Shown one piece after another: positions 1 to 7,133 of a DNA stretch of 19,373 nt. The notes under the pieces were generated by a model. That model was given only the letters and a program-made list of their open reading frames with translations, was not told the origin of the DNA and searched no databases. The translations under genes were made by a program, and so were the position numbers. Every line of letters begins with the position of its first letter. Position 1 is the first letter of the stretch. The stretch is from the NCBI GenBank assembly GCA_026770585.1, contig MU646632.1, forward strand, positions 313,282 to 332,654. The letters are read 5' to 3'. Source of the stretch: Baffinella frigidus (taxonomy: Eukaryota; Cryptophyceae; Cryptomonadales; Baffinellaceae).

Positions 1-111
1 TGACCACGATTGAAACAGCGCACACCTGGTCAGAATTTGGAGTGTTGAGTGTCGAGTGTTGAGTGTTGAGCGTATCAGGGCATCAGGGCACCTGCGGACG
101 CGCAACATTTA

Positions 112-248
112 ATTTCGGACCAAGACAGAATCTGTCCTCCTATCTTAGTCTCCCCACGCGGAAGGTAAGGGTGTACATGCTATTTTAGGCATCAAATGAT
201 GCTATCTTACGCCTTTTCATCTGGACAGATTCTGGTATGGTCCGAGAT
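112..248. mobile_element. Fold-back (MITE-like) element, single copy
   Basis: The ends are imperfect inverted repeats: TTTCGGACCA..CAGAATCTGTCC on the left matches GGACAGATTCTGG..TGGTCCGAGA on the right. A small hairpin with GCATCA/TGATGC arms sits inside at about 189-202. The open frame across it is the by-product of the repeat. No transposase or second copy is visible. Confidence 0.5.
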
Positions 249-362
249 GAGATTAACTGCCAGCAGACCCTCTGAAAGGTTCCCGGGTGCGGGGGGTGAG
301 GAGAGAGACCCCCGTAGGACATTTTCGAATAAACCAGCAGCGTTGGCGCCGCAAAGGTTACT

Positions 363-524
363 ATCCCTCTAGTGGCGAGTAAGTTCACTCAAGTGGCGAG
401 TAAGTTGAGACACCCTACGGTAGGGCCCTAGGACCTACCTAGGGCGAGTTGGGGCGATTAATCGCCCCTTAATAGGCTCAGCGCCTCTTAACAAATACAT
501 CATATGGTCCGCCACTTAAGAGAT
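363..524. mobile_element. Family C fold-back element (ATCCCTTAAGTGGCC ends), long variant
   Basis: The left end ATCCCTCTAGTGGC and right end GCCACTTAAGAGAT are diverged forms of the family C termini. Inside are the family's CCCTACGGTAGGG palindrome and CCTAGGACCTACCTAGG block. It is longer than the usual 102 bp because the segment AGTGGCGAGTAAGTT is duplicated near the left end and an 18-bp perfect palindrome, GGGGCGATTAATCGCCCC, lies at 452-469. Confidence 0.65.
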
Positions 525-637
525 ACTGGGACCGGGAACCGTTTCCTGGTACTAACAGTTGGTACCATGAACCGCTGTGATTAGTCAACTGCAGTGGACG
601 CCCCCTCGCGAGAGAGGAACGGCACTGCTGCAACCTC

Positions 638-800
638 ATAGGCCAACGGCCTGAAAATGGGGTAGTGAGGCATACGGCATTGCCTAGGACCTCCTACCGT
701 AGGCCGAGGGATCCTAGGACCAAAAAATCTCGGCCTACGGTAGGAGGTCCTAGGCAATGCCGTAGGCTTAACTACCCCATTTTCAGGCCGTTACCCTATT
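638..800. mobile_element. Family A long hairpin element, copy 1
   Basis: A near-perfect inverted repeat of about 160 bp. The arms run from ATAGG..AACGGCCTGAAAA through CCTACCGTAGGCCGAG and close on a short loop containing TCCTAGGACCAAAAA. Two further full or edge copies lie at 1776-1937 and 19227-19373. The loop is in the same orientation here as in the third copy and inverted in the second. Confidence 0.8.
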
Positions 801-1564
801 AAACCGCTTTGCAGAAGCAGCGGTTAACCCCACACCCTGCTACGGCTGTACCACCTGCTTCACGCAGACACACATCCCTCAAGCGGCTGCAAAACGGCAT
901 TGCTGCAACCGTTTTGCTGAACCAGCGCAACGACTCTGCATCAGACCACTAATCATTTCCGCTGCTCCACCCCCCACACTCCGCAGCTGGATTCTGAAGA
1001 TCTCAGCGCACGTTTCCGAGGCGGACCCGTTCCTTAAGGCTCACATACGATTGTATCGCTCAACTCAAGGCTCAAGAGCCTATCCAGGACCTGTATCAAG
1101 CTCACTGCGGACCTGTATCGAGCTCACCGCGCCGCGTAGACCGCTCGGGTTGACAGTTTCGGGTCTACGGATGCAACAGTCGCACGCTGCGTATCTGAGA
1201 GGGAAGCCTTCAACTCGAGGCTCGCGACCTGGCCCATGGCCCAGGCTCGCTACCTGTCTGACCGAGGCTCACAGGCAGTTACTCAATTAAGGTAACGTAA
1301 CGGCGACGGTAGTGTTATCACGGTTTCTCTCGCGACTCTCCTAACTGTGTGATCCGTGCCCAGTGCCCGCCAAACCTACTGCTCACGACAGTTGCACGCT
1401 GCGTATCTAGAGAGGAGCCTTCAGCATGAGGGCCCCCTCCCCCGAGGACTGCGCCCTAGGAAAGTGGTGTGAAGGGTTCACTGCGACATCTAGGGCGGTG
1501 GTGCGGAGGTTTCCCTGCGACCGCCAGCCCTCCGGCACCCATCCGGGGGCAGCAGCAATATCAT
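801..1564. other. Non-coding stretch with short direct repeats
   Basis: No credible gene was found. Visible structure: GGACCTGTATC(A/G)AGCTCAC occurs twice in tandem at 1085-1131, and a block containing GCACGCTGCGTATCT with an AGCCTTCA tail occurs at about 1181-1211 and again at 1394-1424. An open frame at 1051-1290 matches no family I recognise and has a repeat-like composition. Confidence 0.5.
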
Positions 1565-1697
1565 CTCCACAAAAGTATTGATTAATTGTTTTTGGCGCAA
1601 CGAAATTTACTACACAAACGCTCTACTATTGCTTTTATGAGCAAATCGTGTAGTAATTTTCGTTGCCGAAAAGCAATTAATTAATACTTGTATGGAG
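1565..1697. mobile_element. AT-rich fold-back element with TTACTACACA core
   Basis: Inverted arms of about 50 bp start CTCCACAAAAGTATT on the left and end AATACTTGTATGGAG on the right. They include ACGAAATTTACTACACA and its mirror. A related element with the same TTACTACACA core lies at 12362-12475, and the motif also recurs inside the family F elements at 10.3-10.9 kb. Confidence 0.7.
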
Positions 1698-1775
1698 TTT
1701 AAATATCCAAGACCTTCACCCCAGCGGGCGAGCGCCCGCGAGGAATCCTCGCCTAGGGGTTAGGACAACGTTTTA

Positions 1776-1937
1776 ATAGGGTAACGGCCTGAAAATGGGG
1801 TAGTTAGGCCTACGGCATTGCCTAGAACCTCCTACCGTAGGCCGAGACTTTTTGGTCCTAGGATCCCTCGGCCTACGGTAGGAGGTCCTAGGCAATGCCG
1901 TATGCCTAACTACCCCATTTTCAGGCCGTTAGCCTAT
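1776..1937. mobile_element. Family A long hairpin element, copy 2
   Basis: Same arms as copies 1 and 3, but the asymmetric loop (TTTTTGGTCCTAGGATCC) is read in the opposite direction, so this copy is inserted in inverted orientation. The arms are almost identical, which suggests recent movement or ongoing homogenisation. Confidence 0.8.
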
Positions 1938-2110
1938 GAGTTTCCTGGAACTAATAACCCACAGATGAATCCTCGAAACCGAAGCGACGCGCGAGGACAG
2001 TTCAGGGTTCATCGTTGAGGGATCCGGGTCTCGTGTTTCAGGCGGGCGTCGGGAGGGAGGACCTGGAGGAGGACGGACCACTCTCCCCGAACCCTCCCAC
2101 CCCACCCCGT

Positions 2111-2193
2111 ATCCCTCAAGTGCCAATAGGGCGAATTTACACCCTAACTCGCCCTAGGCAGGTCCTAGGGCCCTACCGTAGGGCGTATGAGCC
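2111..2193. mobile_element. Truncated family C element
   Basis: Matches the left four fifths of the complete copy at 8615-8716: ATCCCTCAAGTG end, ACCCTAACTCGCCCTAGG, then CCTACCGTAGGGCGTATG. The right terminus is replaced by a family B fragment starting near 2197. Confidence 0.6.
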
Positions 2194-2196
2194 TGG

Positions 2197-2281
2197 AGGC
2201 ACCTTTCCGTTACTTTATCCGTAGGTAACGGACCCCCCCCTATGTCCCTACGGGTTGCCTACCGTAGGGTCGTAGGTCTTA
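2197..2281. mobile_element. Family B element fragment
   Basis: Nearly identical to the interior of the complete copy at 3540-3707: TATCCGTAGGTAACG, a C-run, CCTATGTCCCTACGGG, then CCTACCGTAGGGTCGTAGGT. It ends directly against a short remnant of PNP exon sequence (2282-2305). Confidence 0.6.
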
Positions 2282-2305
2282 GCAGTGGCGCGCCAGAATG
2301 AGGAC
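2282..2305 (-). pseudogene. Remnant of PNP exon 4, 3' part
   Basis: On the minus strand it reads (V)LILARHC and then a stop, matching residues of the intact exon at 2938-2804. It is the furthest downstream of three such remnants and the only one that has lost the donor site, being fused to a family B fragment. Confidence 0.4.
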
Positions 2306-2376
2306 CCTCGAGATCCGGGTTGACGGATCCGGGGTACGGGTCTCGGGTATATCGATCAGGGCCTCGGGTCTCGGGC

Positions 2377-2475
2377 ATCCCTTAAGTGCCCAGTAAGCTC
2401 ATACGCCCTACCGTAGGACCCTAGGACCTGCCTAGGACCTCTTGGCCATCAAATTTGACGGCCTACTCAAGGGAT
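2377..2475. mobile_element. Family C fold-back element
   Basis: Complete copy: ATCCCTTAAGTGCC on the left and CTCAAGGGAT on the right. Two internal hairpins are present: CCCTACCGTAGG, and GGCCATCAAATTTGACGGCC. It lies in the intron downstream of PNP exon 4. Confidence 0.75.
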
Positions 2476-2547
2476 ATTGTTCGGGCCTGTTCGGATTCGG
2501 GTCGGTCGGGCAGGAGGATTGAGGATTTCGGGTTGAGGATTTGTCAC

Positions 2548-2580
2548 CTGGAGGCCGCAGTGGTGCGCGAGGATGACCTC
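2548..2580 (-). pseudogene. Partial copy of PNP exon 4 (3' part plus donor)
   Basis: Reads [11 protein letters not shown] on the minus strand and is followed by a GT donor, as in the intact exon. One substitution replaces Arg by His. The copy lies downstream of the intact exon in a repeat whose units also contain GATCCGGGTTTACGGATCC, and each unit ends in the same exon fragment. Confidence 0.7.
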
Positions 2581-2673
2581 GAGATCCGGGTTTACGGATC
2601 CGGGGTTCGGGTATACTATATTGTTCGGGTCGGACGGGCGGGCGGGAGGATTTCGGGTCTAGGATTTCATCAC

Positions 2674-2703
2674 CTGGAGGCCGCAGTGGCGCGCCAGGAT
2701 GAC
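2674..2703 (-). pseudogene. Partial copy of PNP exon 4 (3' part plus donor)
   Basis: Encodes [10 protein letters not shown], identical to the end of the intact exon, with the following GT retained. It belongs to the same tandem array as the copy at 2548-2580, spaced about 126 bp away. Confidence 0.75.
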
Positions 2704-2803
2704 CGCGAGATCCGGGTTTACGGATCCGGGGTTCGGGTCTCGGGTATATATATTGTTCGGGTCGGGCGGGCGGGCGGATTTCGGGTTGAGGATTCATCAT
2801 GAC

Positions 2804-2938
2804 CTGGAGGCCGCAGTGGCGCGCGAGGATGACCTCGCCAACAGTCGACATGCCCACCACGTCGCCCCCCATGATGCGGTATGCCCGGATCTCCGCGGGC
2901 GTCTCGAAGGAGGGGCCCGAGGTTCCTACGTACACGCC
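2804..2938 (-). CDS. PNP: Purine nucleoside phosphorylase, exon 4
   Basis: Encodes 45 residues (183-227 of the assembled protein), starting [16 protein letters not shown] and ending [10 protein letters not shown]. This is the purine-binding part of the trimeric PNP/XapA family. The SGPSFE glutamate and the VGMST methionine correspond to human Glu201 and Met219, which contact base and ribose. The acceptor CCTGTCAG and donor CAG|GTCATG are both clear, and the phase matches exon 3. It is the only one of six copies or fragments in this region with both splice sites and the whole exon. The final exon, with the Asn and His that complete the purine pocket, is not visible downstream and probably lies beyond the left edge. 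Confidence 0.88.
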
Positions 2939-2952
2939 CTGACAGGGGAGGC

Positions 2953-3082
2953 ACGGGTTAGGAGAGAGGGAGAGGGAGGGGGGGAGGGAGGGAGAGAGGG
3001 AGAGAGGGAGGGACGGAGAGAGCGACAGGGAGGGGGGGAGGGACGGAGAGAGGGAGGGACGGAGAGAGCGCGAGAGGTTGAG
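2953..3082. repeat. Purine-rich minisatellite, tract 1
   Basis: Almost pure G/A repeat of GGGAGGGAGAGA and GGACGGAGAGAGCG type. On the gene strand it is a polypyrimidine tract ending shortly before the splice acceptor of PNP exon 4. Two sister tracts follow the truncated copies of the same exon at 3203-3326 and 3387-3497. Mirror-repeat structure could allow triplex or G-quadruplex formation. Confidence 0.85.
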
Positions 3083-3114
3083 TTCAGGATTTCTACGGTG
3101 TTGAGAGGATTCTC

Positions 3115-3189
3115 GCCCCCCATGATGCGGTATGCCCGGATCTCCGCGGGCGTCTCGAAGGAGGGCCCCGAGGTTCCTACGTACACGCC
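3115..3189 (-). pseudogene. Partial copy of PNP exon 4 (acceptor plus first 25 codons)
   Basis: Reads from [16 protein letters not shown] to AYRIMGG and then runs into unrelated sequence. Over these 75 bp it is almost identical to the intact exon, including the acceptor TGTCAG. No donor follows the truncation point. It lies upstream of the intact exon in gene sense. Confidence 0.85.
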
Positions 3190-3202
3190 CTGACAGGGGA
3201 GG

Positions 3203-3326
3203 CACGGGTTAGGAGAGAGGGAGAGGGAGGGGGGGAGGGAGGGAGAGAGGGAGGGACGGAGAGAGCGACAGGGAGGGGGGGAGGGACGGAGAGAGGGAGA
3301 GGGAGGGGGGGAGGGAGGGAGGGGGT
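3203..3326. repeat. Purine-rich minisatellite, tract 2
   Basis: Same unit composition as tract 1, placed just upstream (gene sense) of the truncated exon copy at 3189-3115. Exon fragment and tract were evidently duplicated together. Confidence 0.85.
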
Positions 3327-3329
3327 GTC

Positions 3330-3365
3330 TCGGAACGACGGGCCCGAGGTTCCAACGTACATGTC
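3330..3365 (-). pseudogene. Partial copy of PNP exon 4 (acceptor plus 12 codons)
   Basis: Reads [12 protein letters not shown]. The acceptor is retained (CGGCAG). The first residues are diverged, so this is an older or faster-decaying copy than the one at 3189-3115. Confidence 0.75.
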
Positions 3366-3386
3366 CTGCCGGGGGAGGCAAGGGTT

Positions 3387-3497
3387 AGGAGAGAGGGAGA
3401 GGGAGGGGGGGAGGGAGGGAGAGAGGGAGGGACGGAGAGAGCGACAGGGAGGGGGGGAGGGACGGAGAGAGGGAGGGACGGAGAGAGCGCGAGAGGT
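3387..3497. repeat. Purine-rich minisatellite, tract 3
   Basis: Third tract of the GGGAGGGAGAGA and GGACGGAGAGAGCG type, again on the acceptor side of an exon 4 copy. Confidence 0.85.
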
Positions 3498-3539
3498 TTA
3501 GTTTTCAGGGTTTCTACGGTCTTGAGAGGATTCTACCTG

Positions 3540-3707
3540 CCACCCAGCGGGCTACGAAGCGATGTTCGGCCCAAATCGGACCACCGTTCCCTTACCTTAT
3601 CCGTAGGTAACGAACCCCCCCCTATGTCCCTACGGGTTGCCTACCGTAGGGTCGTAGGTCTCATCGCTCAGGGGTTATTCAAAATCCCTGCGAAGTCCGC
3701 TGTGTGG
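3540..3707. mobile_element. Family B fold-back element, complete
   Basis: The ends are inverted repeats of the type CCACACAGCGGGCTACGAAG and GGTTATTCAAAATCCC: left CCACCCAGCGGGCTACGAAG, right GCGAAGTCCGCTGTGTGG. The interior has CCTACGGGTTGCCTACCGTAGGG. Related copies or fragments lie at 2197-2281, 16457-16641, 18005-18080 and 18655-18755. Confidence 0.7.
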
Positions 3708-3769
3708 TGTGGAGAGGGGGAAAAGATAAACTGGATTCTTTGTTTTTTTAAAGATAACCGCACCTTGTT

Positions 3770-3830
3770 GACAGTGACCTGGTTCTCCTTGAAAACCGCA
3801 CACACAACACATATCCCAACTCTGCCCCAC
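3770..3830 (-). pseudogene. Degenerate copy of PNP exon 3 (3' part)
   Basis: On the minus strand it resembles the LHAVAKESQITLQE copy at 5090-5015, reading KENQVTV then AACAAG|GTGC, with a small insertion that breaks the frame. It is flanked by CTCTGCCCCACTCGGGTTGAC and by an AAAGATAAAC block, as are the other downstream copies. Confidence 0.5.
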
Positions 3831-4267
3831 TCGGGTTGACATGACCGGATATGCGTCAGGTGAACCCGAGTGGGGCAGAGGATCCTCTGGTATTGTCATT
3901 CGGTGTTAGGGGTTCACGGCCTGGGGTCTGGTCTGGGTTCTAGGGTCGAGGAGGGCGGGGATTTCGTGTCGCTCGAGGGCAGACATACACGCAACCTACC
4001 CTTCTCTTCCCTTCCCTACCCACTCGGGTTGACCTGACCGGATATGTGTGCGCCTTTCAAGATCTTGGATATCCTCTGCCCCACTCGGGTTGACCCAACT
4101 CTGCCCCACTCGGGTTGACATGACCGCCTATCCCCACCTTGGCATCCCAGGCTCGCGGTGCACATAAGGCAACCGGATTTAGGGCTTCTGCGGTCTTGAG
4201 AGGAATCTACGTGTGTGTACAGGGGGGGAAAGATCAACTGGATTCTTCGGTTTATCTGGAAGAGTAA

Positions 4268-4312
4268 CGCGGACGAGGTGTTCGTGATCTCCTCGGCAAC
4301 CGCACGCAACAC
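4268..4312 (-). pseudogene. Degenerate copy of PNP exon 3 (3' part)
   Basis: Minus-strand reading gives LRAVAEEITNTSS, compared with LHSVAKASNITLHE in the intact exon. The donor is not clearly kept. It sits in the same context as the copies at 3770-3830 and 5015-5090: TGTGTTGC upstream and an AAAGATCAAC block downstream. Confidence 0.5.
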
Positions 4313-4510
4313 ATACCCTAACTATGCCTCACTCGGTTTGACCGCCGATCCTCACCTTGCCATCCCAGCTTCGCGAGGCACATCCGGTAACGTTCGAGCG
4401 GGAAAGAGCCCGGTCTCACCAAACCACACAGCGGACTGACCACCGAACGACTTCGCGAATAACCCACGAGACCCTACGACCTCTCACGGTAGGCAATCAG
4501 CAAGGACGTA

Positions 4511-4691
4511 CCACACGAGGCTATCCATGCGAACAGAATAAAAGGACAATTGAAAATTTGTGGGGAAATGATCACGTTTCCGTACGGATGTCCGTACGGA
4601 AACGTGATCAAATGCTGACTTTTGGCGTGTTTCCTGGGCAATAATCCAATAATTAACTTATGAATCTGTTCGCATGGATAGCCTCGTGTGG
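4511..4691. mobile_element. MITE-like element with 27-bp inverted ends and GTA target duplication
   Basis: Ends CCACACGAGGCTATCCATGC and GCATGGATAGCCTCGTGTGG are perfect inverted repeats. The trinucleotide GTA directly flanks both sides (4508-4510 and 4692-4694), as expected of a 3-bp target-site duplication. The interior holds a 42-bp hairpin at about 4569-4610 with arms TGATCACGTTTCCGTACGGA around a 2-bp centre. No coding capacity. Confidence 0.85.
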
Positions 4692-4856
4692 GTAGGGTTG
4701 GTCCCTGGATATCCTACCCGATTCTTGGTGGCCCAGCCACCAGGAATCCCTTCGTAGCCGGGCTAGACGTTCTGCGGGTGGGGCTGGGAACTCCGACTGA
4801 GTAGGGAACTCCGAATGTGTGTGGTAGGTGAGAGAGATAAACTGTAGGGTCAGCAC

Positions 4857-4877
4857 CTCGTGGAGAGTGATCGTGTT
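4857..4877 (-). pseudogene. Short copy of PNP exon 3 end plus donor
   Basis: Reads NTITLHE followed by GTGCTG, matching the SNITLHE|GT boundary of the intact exon at 5577-5465. Only seven codons remain. Confidence 0.6.
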
Positions 4878-5010
4878 AGAAAGATAAACCGGAGTGGAAA
4901 AGATAAACTAGAGTGGGGAAGATAAACCCGAATGGGAAAGATAAACCAGAGCGAGAAAGATACACCAGAGGGGGGAAGATAAAAACTAGAGAGATGGAAA
5001 GATAAACGCG
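4878..5010. repeat. Minisatellite of about 18-20 bp units (AAAGATAAAC)
   Basis: About seven imperfect units of the form AGAGTGGGGAAGATAAACC lie in a head-to-tail row. Single units of the same motif occur beside other exon 3 copies at about 3717, 4227 and 4835, so the motif appears to travel with the exon fragments. Confidence 0.8.
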
Positions 5011-5014
5011 GACC

Positions 5015-5090
5015 TCCTGCAGGGTGATCTGGCTCTCCTTGGCAACCGCATGCAACACACATCCTAACTCTGCCTCAGCCACATCGCCCA
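5015..5090 (-). pseudogene. Partial copy of PNP exon 3 (3' half plus donor)
   Basis: Reads VLHAVAKESQITLQE with a GT directly after, as in the intact exon (VLHSVAKASNITLHE|GT). The 5' half differs (AEAELG in place of AYDPRLRE). Because the frame and donor are kept, an alternative exon cannot be excluded. The simpler reading is a decaying duplicate, since the phase-matched acceptor is missing. Confidence 0.65.
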
Positions 5091-5100
5091 CCTATTCCCA

Positions 5101-5229
5101 CCACGCCAGACTGGAGGAGTTTTTTTTATATATTTAAAAACCGCGCCTGGAAGCGGTTTTTGACTTTTGAAAATCACTGCCTTGCAGGGGAATTGACTTT
5201 CGGCGACCCCTTCCTCCAGTCTGGCGTGG
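5101..5229. mobile_element. MITE-like element, 18-bp inverted ends
   Basis: Perfect ends CCACGCCAGACTGGAGGA and TCCTCCAGTCTGGCGTGG. The dinucleotide CA flanks both sides, too short to be decisive as a target duplication. AT-rich interior without an ORF. Confidence 0.75.
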
Positions 5230-5272
5230 CAAGCAGCCACCTGGCGCGGAAAACCTCCAGGAACACCAAATC

Positions 5273-5424
5273 TTATCTCAGAAAACGAGTTCTAAAACTC
5301 GTTTTCTTAAGTCAATTTCCCTACAAATTTGTCGACTTATTCGGAGAGTAAAGAATAAGTTGACGAATTCGTAGGGGAATTTTGACTGAAGTAAACGAGT
5401 TTTAGAACTCGTTTTCTGAGATAA
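5273..5424. mobile_element. TTATCTCAG fold-back element, copy 1, AATC target duplication
   Basis: Inverted arms of about 65 bp start TTATCTCAGAAAACGAG and contain TCCCTACAAATTTGTCGAC. The flanking tetranucleotide AATC is present on both sides (5269-5272 and 5425-5428). A second copy at 14927-15076 has a different 4-bp duplication. The short asymmetric centre is inverted between the two copies. Confidence 0.9.
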
Positions 5425-5464
5425 AATCGGCGAGGAAGATAACCCAGCGGGGGGGAAGGAGAAC

Positions 5465-5577
5465 CTCGTGGAGAGTGATGTTGCTCGCCTTGGCAACCGA
5501 GTGCAAGACCTCGCGCAGCCGGGGGTCGTACGCTTGGAACAACGACGGGAATCGCGGCCCGATCGAATCGTTGACGC
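5465..5577 (-). CDS. PNP: Purine nucleoside phosphorylase, exon 3
   Basis: Encodes 37 residues: VNDSIGPRFPSLFQAYD, then VLHSVAKASNITLHE. This matches the NDxRxGxRFP...AYD region of the PNP/XapA family that follows the phosphate/ribose-binding half. The acceptor CACCCGCAG and donor GAG|GTTCTC are clear. The leading GC completes the glycine codon begun at the end of exon 2, so the phase is consistent. Four or more shortened copies lie downstream, all keeping the 3' side. The fold-back element at 5273-5424 and several others fill the following intron of about 2.5 kb. Confidence 0.88.
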
Positions 5578-5814
5578 CTGCGGGTGGGCGGTGGAGGGGG
5601 TTAGCTTTTGGGGGGGGGGCGTGGATTCGTCCCATGTCTCAAAAAAGAGATTTTTGTTTCCATACTCCTCCGTGAGGCGCCCGCCTGAAGAATTTGTGGT
5701 GTAGACAGCCAGGTGGGTTAAGTCCCTGTAAGTTAGGTATGATCAGGCACGGCTCCACGCCCCACCAAAATCGAGATACGATCTGTTCAGCGGTTTAGGG
5801 TGTAGGGGTGCACA
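5578..5814. other. PNP intron 2, distal part, no gene
   Basis: The intronic stretch between exon 3 and a family H element has a G-run at 5611-5620 and a short telomere-like run, GTTTAGGGTGTAGGGG, at about 5792-5807. No coding signal. Confidence 0.5.
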
Positions 5815-6003
5815 CGAGAATGCTTGGGGGGCCTATTGAAAACCGAGATGCAGCCTTTGTGTGGCAACTTTCATTGCCGTTGGAGCCATTCCACCCCAAA
5901 TTAGGACAGGCGCGAGGTTTGAACACCCTATCCTGGCACACATGTTCAAACCCCACATGTAATACCCGAAATCCGGATCCCTGCACCTCTTGCTTCCTCG
6001 AGT
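5815..6003. mobile_element. Family H element, copy 1 (right end altered)
   Basis: About 130 bp are clearly homologous to 12503-12673: CGAGAATGC end, GATGCAGCCTTTGTGTGGCA, TTCATTGCC, CATTCCACCCCAAATTAGG, and CACATGTAA. A CCGGATCCCTGCACC segment interrupts the right end, but CTCTTGCTTCCTCGAG still marks the terminus. It stops about 15 bp from the donor of PNP exon 2, so it sits at the very start of intron 2. Confidence 0.7.
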
Positions 6004-6017
6004 GGGTTAGGGCGCAC

Positions 6018-6066
6018 CGATGAGGGGGTTGGCGCCGGAGAAGTTCATGTGGTCGGTCAGCGCCAC
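6018..6066 (-). CDS. PNP: Purine nucleoside phosphorylase, exon 2
   Basis: Encodes VALTDHMNFSGANPLI plus the first base of a glycine codon, the DHINLxGxNPLxG motif of the trimeric PNP family. At 49 bp it is very small. The acceptor TACCTCAG is good. The donor is G|GTGCGCCCTAACCC, not a GTRAGT type, and is nearly identical to the donors of two other genes here (see findings). Confidence 0.88.
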
Positions 6067-6151
6067 CTGAGGTAGGGTGCAAGGTTCAGGGATCCGGATT
6101 TCGGGTATCTGGTTTCGGGTATCTGGTTTCGGGGGAGGGGGAGGGCGGGAC
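6067..6151 (-). other. PNP intron 1
   Basis: An 85-bp intron between CTG|GTCCCG and CTCAG|GTG. It contains a repeat of TATCTGGTTTCGGG and a copy of the AGGGATCCGGATTTCGGG motif also found at about 5968 (inverted) and in the 2.3-2.8 kb array. Confidence 0.7.
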
Positions 6152-6535
6152 CAGGGCGCCGGGGCCCATCTCCTCCCGGAGGGAGCCAGCCGCGTTGGTG
6201 ATGAAGATGGTCTTCGCGCCGAGGAGTTTCGCGGCGTAGACCGGGATGACCATGGCGCGGGGGTTCCCCTCGTAGTAGTGCACGCGTCCCTTGAGCCCCA
6301 CGACGTTGACACCGCCGAGCTTCCCGAGGATGAGCTGCCCGGCGTGGCCCTGAACGGAGCTGATCGGGAAGCCGGGGATGTCCTTGTAGTCGATGGTGAT
6401 CGCGTCCTCGATGGCGTTGGCCACGTCGCCGCAGCCGCTCCCCAGGGTCAGCGCGATGACCGGCACGAAGCCCGGCGCCAATTTCTTGATGGCATCAACG
6501 GCGCCCTGGGCGATGCAAGCGTCGGATTCGGACAT
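6152..6535 (-). CDS. PNP: Purine nucleoside phosphorylase, exon 1 (N-terminal half)
   Basis: Encodes 128 residues from the chosen ATG. The enzyme cleaves purine nucleosides with phosphate, giving base and ribose-1-phosphate, in purine salvage, usually in the cytosol. Visible motifs are LGSG (31-34), QGHAG (62-66), KGRVHYYEG (82-90) and TNAAGS (113-118). Ser33, His64, Arg84, His86, Tyr88 and Ala116 fall at the same numbers as the phosphate and ribose ligands of human PNP, which supports this start. The sequence also resembles XapA. The frame stays open upstream and a CGCAG|G acceptor-like site lies 1 bp before the ATG, so an additional 5' exon is possible. The exon ends at CTG|GT and continues in phase to exon 2. 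No truncated copies of this exon were seen. Confidence 0.9.
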
Positions 6536-7060
6536 CCTGCGAAGCAAGCGTTCATGCGTTAGACTCCCGGGGGTTGGGGCGGGCCCAGGACAAACCCATA
6601 CCCCTCCCAGCCATCCAAGCTTCGCCGCACCTGACACTGCACTCAACACAGGCAGGAAAAGGATTTTGCCAAGGAGAAAGCAGCAGGGAGTCGAAGTATA
6701 TCTCACGAGGATCCCTCGCAGAGGAGGGGCGCTTCACGGCGGATCAACACCGCGATTCAGCAACACTGACCGCCAGCTTGCAAGGCCCCACGTGACCACA
6801 CCTTCTCGGTCATAGAGCAACACCGGGGGGAGGGGCGAGGGGCATACCTGGCGTTTGGATTGGGTGGTGCGGTGACTCCAGGGTGAAAGATATTCTGCCG
6901 CGAGTTTTTGTTTTAAAATACAGGAAAGTAATCGAAAGTACACGTGACCTGTTGACTTAATGGTCAAAAGTCACCACGACTCCAAAGTAAATATACGCAA
7001 ATCAAATCAGATCAAATCGCAATCTTGGCTGGGCGCCGCCCTCTTGTCGAGGAAGGGGCG
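6536..7060. promoter_or_regulatory. Divergent intergenic region between PNP and the small membrane protein gene
   Basis: The two genes start back to back here, so a shared or bidirectional promoter region is likely (inference from layout). The nonamer CACGTGACC, an E-box-type core, occurs at 6789-6797 and 6941-6949 in the same orientation. An ATCAAATC-rich AT stretch lies at about 6995-7020. No canonical TATA box was identified. Confidence 0.4.
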
Positions 7061-7133
7061 ATGGTGAAGATCGTAAATGGCGAAGTAGTCGACGAGAACG
7101 CGCCCCCGCCGCCGCCCTCGCTCGCGTCCTTCG
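7061..7133 (+). CDS. Small glycine-rich membrane protein, exon 1 (selenoprotein K-like)
   Basis: Starts MVKIVNGEVVDENAPPPP and runs 24 codons plus one base to a donor G|GTGCGCTAACCCC. The opening MVxIxNGxVxD matches the start of the selenoprotein K family (MVYISNGQV type), although FAM241/DUF4605 proteins also begin with a similar NGEIV motif. The leftover G is completed by GG at the start of exon 2, so the splice is phase-consistent. A run-on reading without splicing stops after 38 codons. Confidence 0.55.

Larger units (their letters stand above)
3708..4510. other. Intron 3 of PNP: exon fragments and a dispersed 20-bp repeat
   Basis: No gene here besides exon remnants. CTGCCCCACTCGGGTTGAC recurs at about 3822, 4019, 4078 and 4103, in inverted form at 3862-3880, and in weaker form at 4325; another copy is near 19121. 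A GGGGGAAAGAT(A/C)AACTGGATTC block occurs at 3716 and 4226. GTTCGAGCGGGAAAGAGCCC at about 4392 recurs with changes near 19192. Confidence 0.6.

Noticed and set aside
2455-3193. Long plus-strand and minus-strand open frames across 2.4-3.4 kb
   Set aside because: They run through purine minisatellites and duplicated fragments of PNP exon 4. Only the GVYVG..CGLQ parts on the minus strand match a protein family.
6077-6815. Plus-strand open frames over the PNP first exon
   Set aside because: They are antisense shadows of a conserved GC-rich coding exon.
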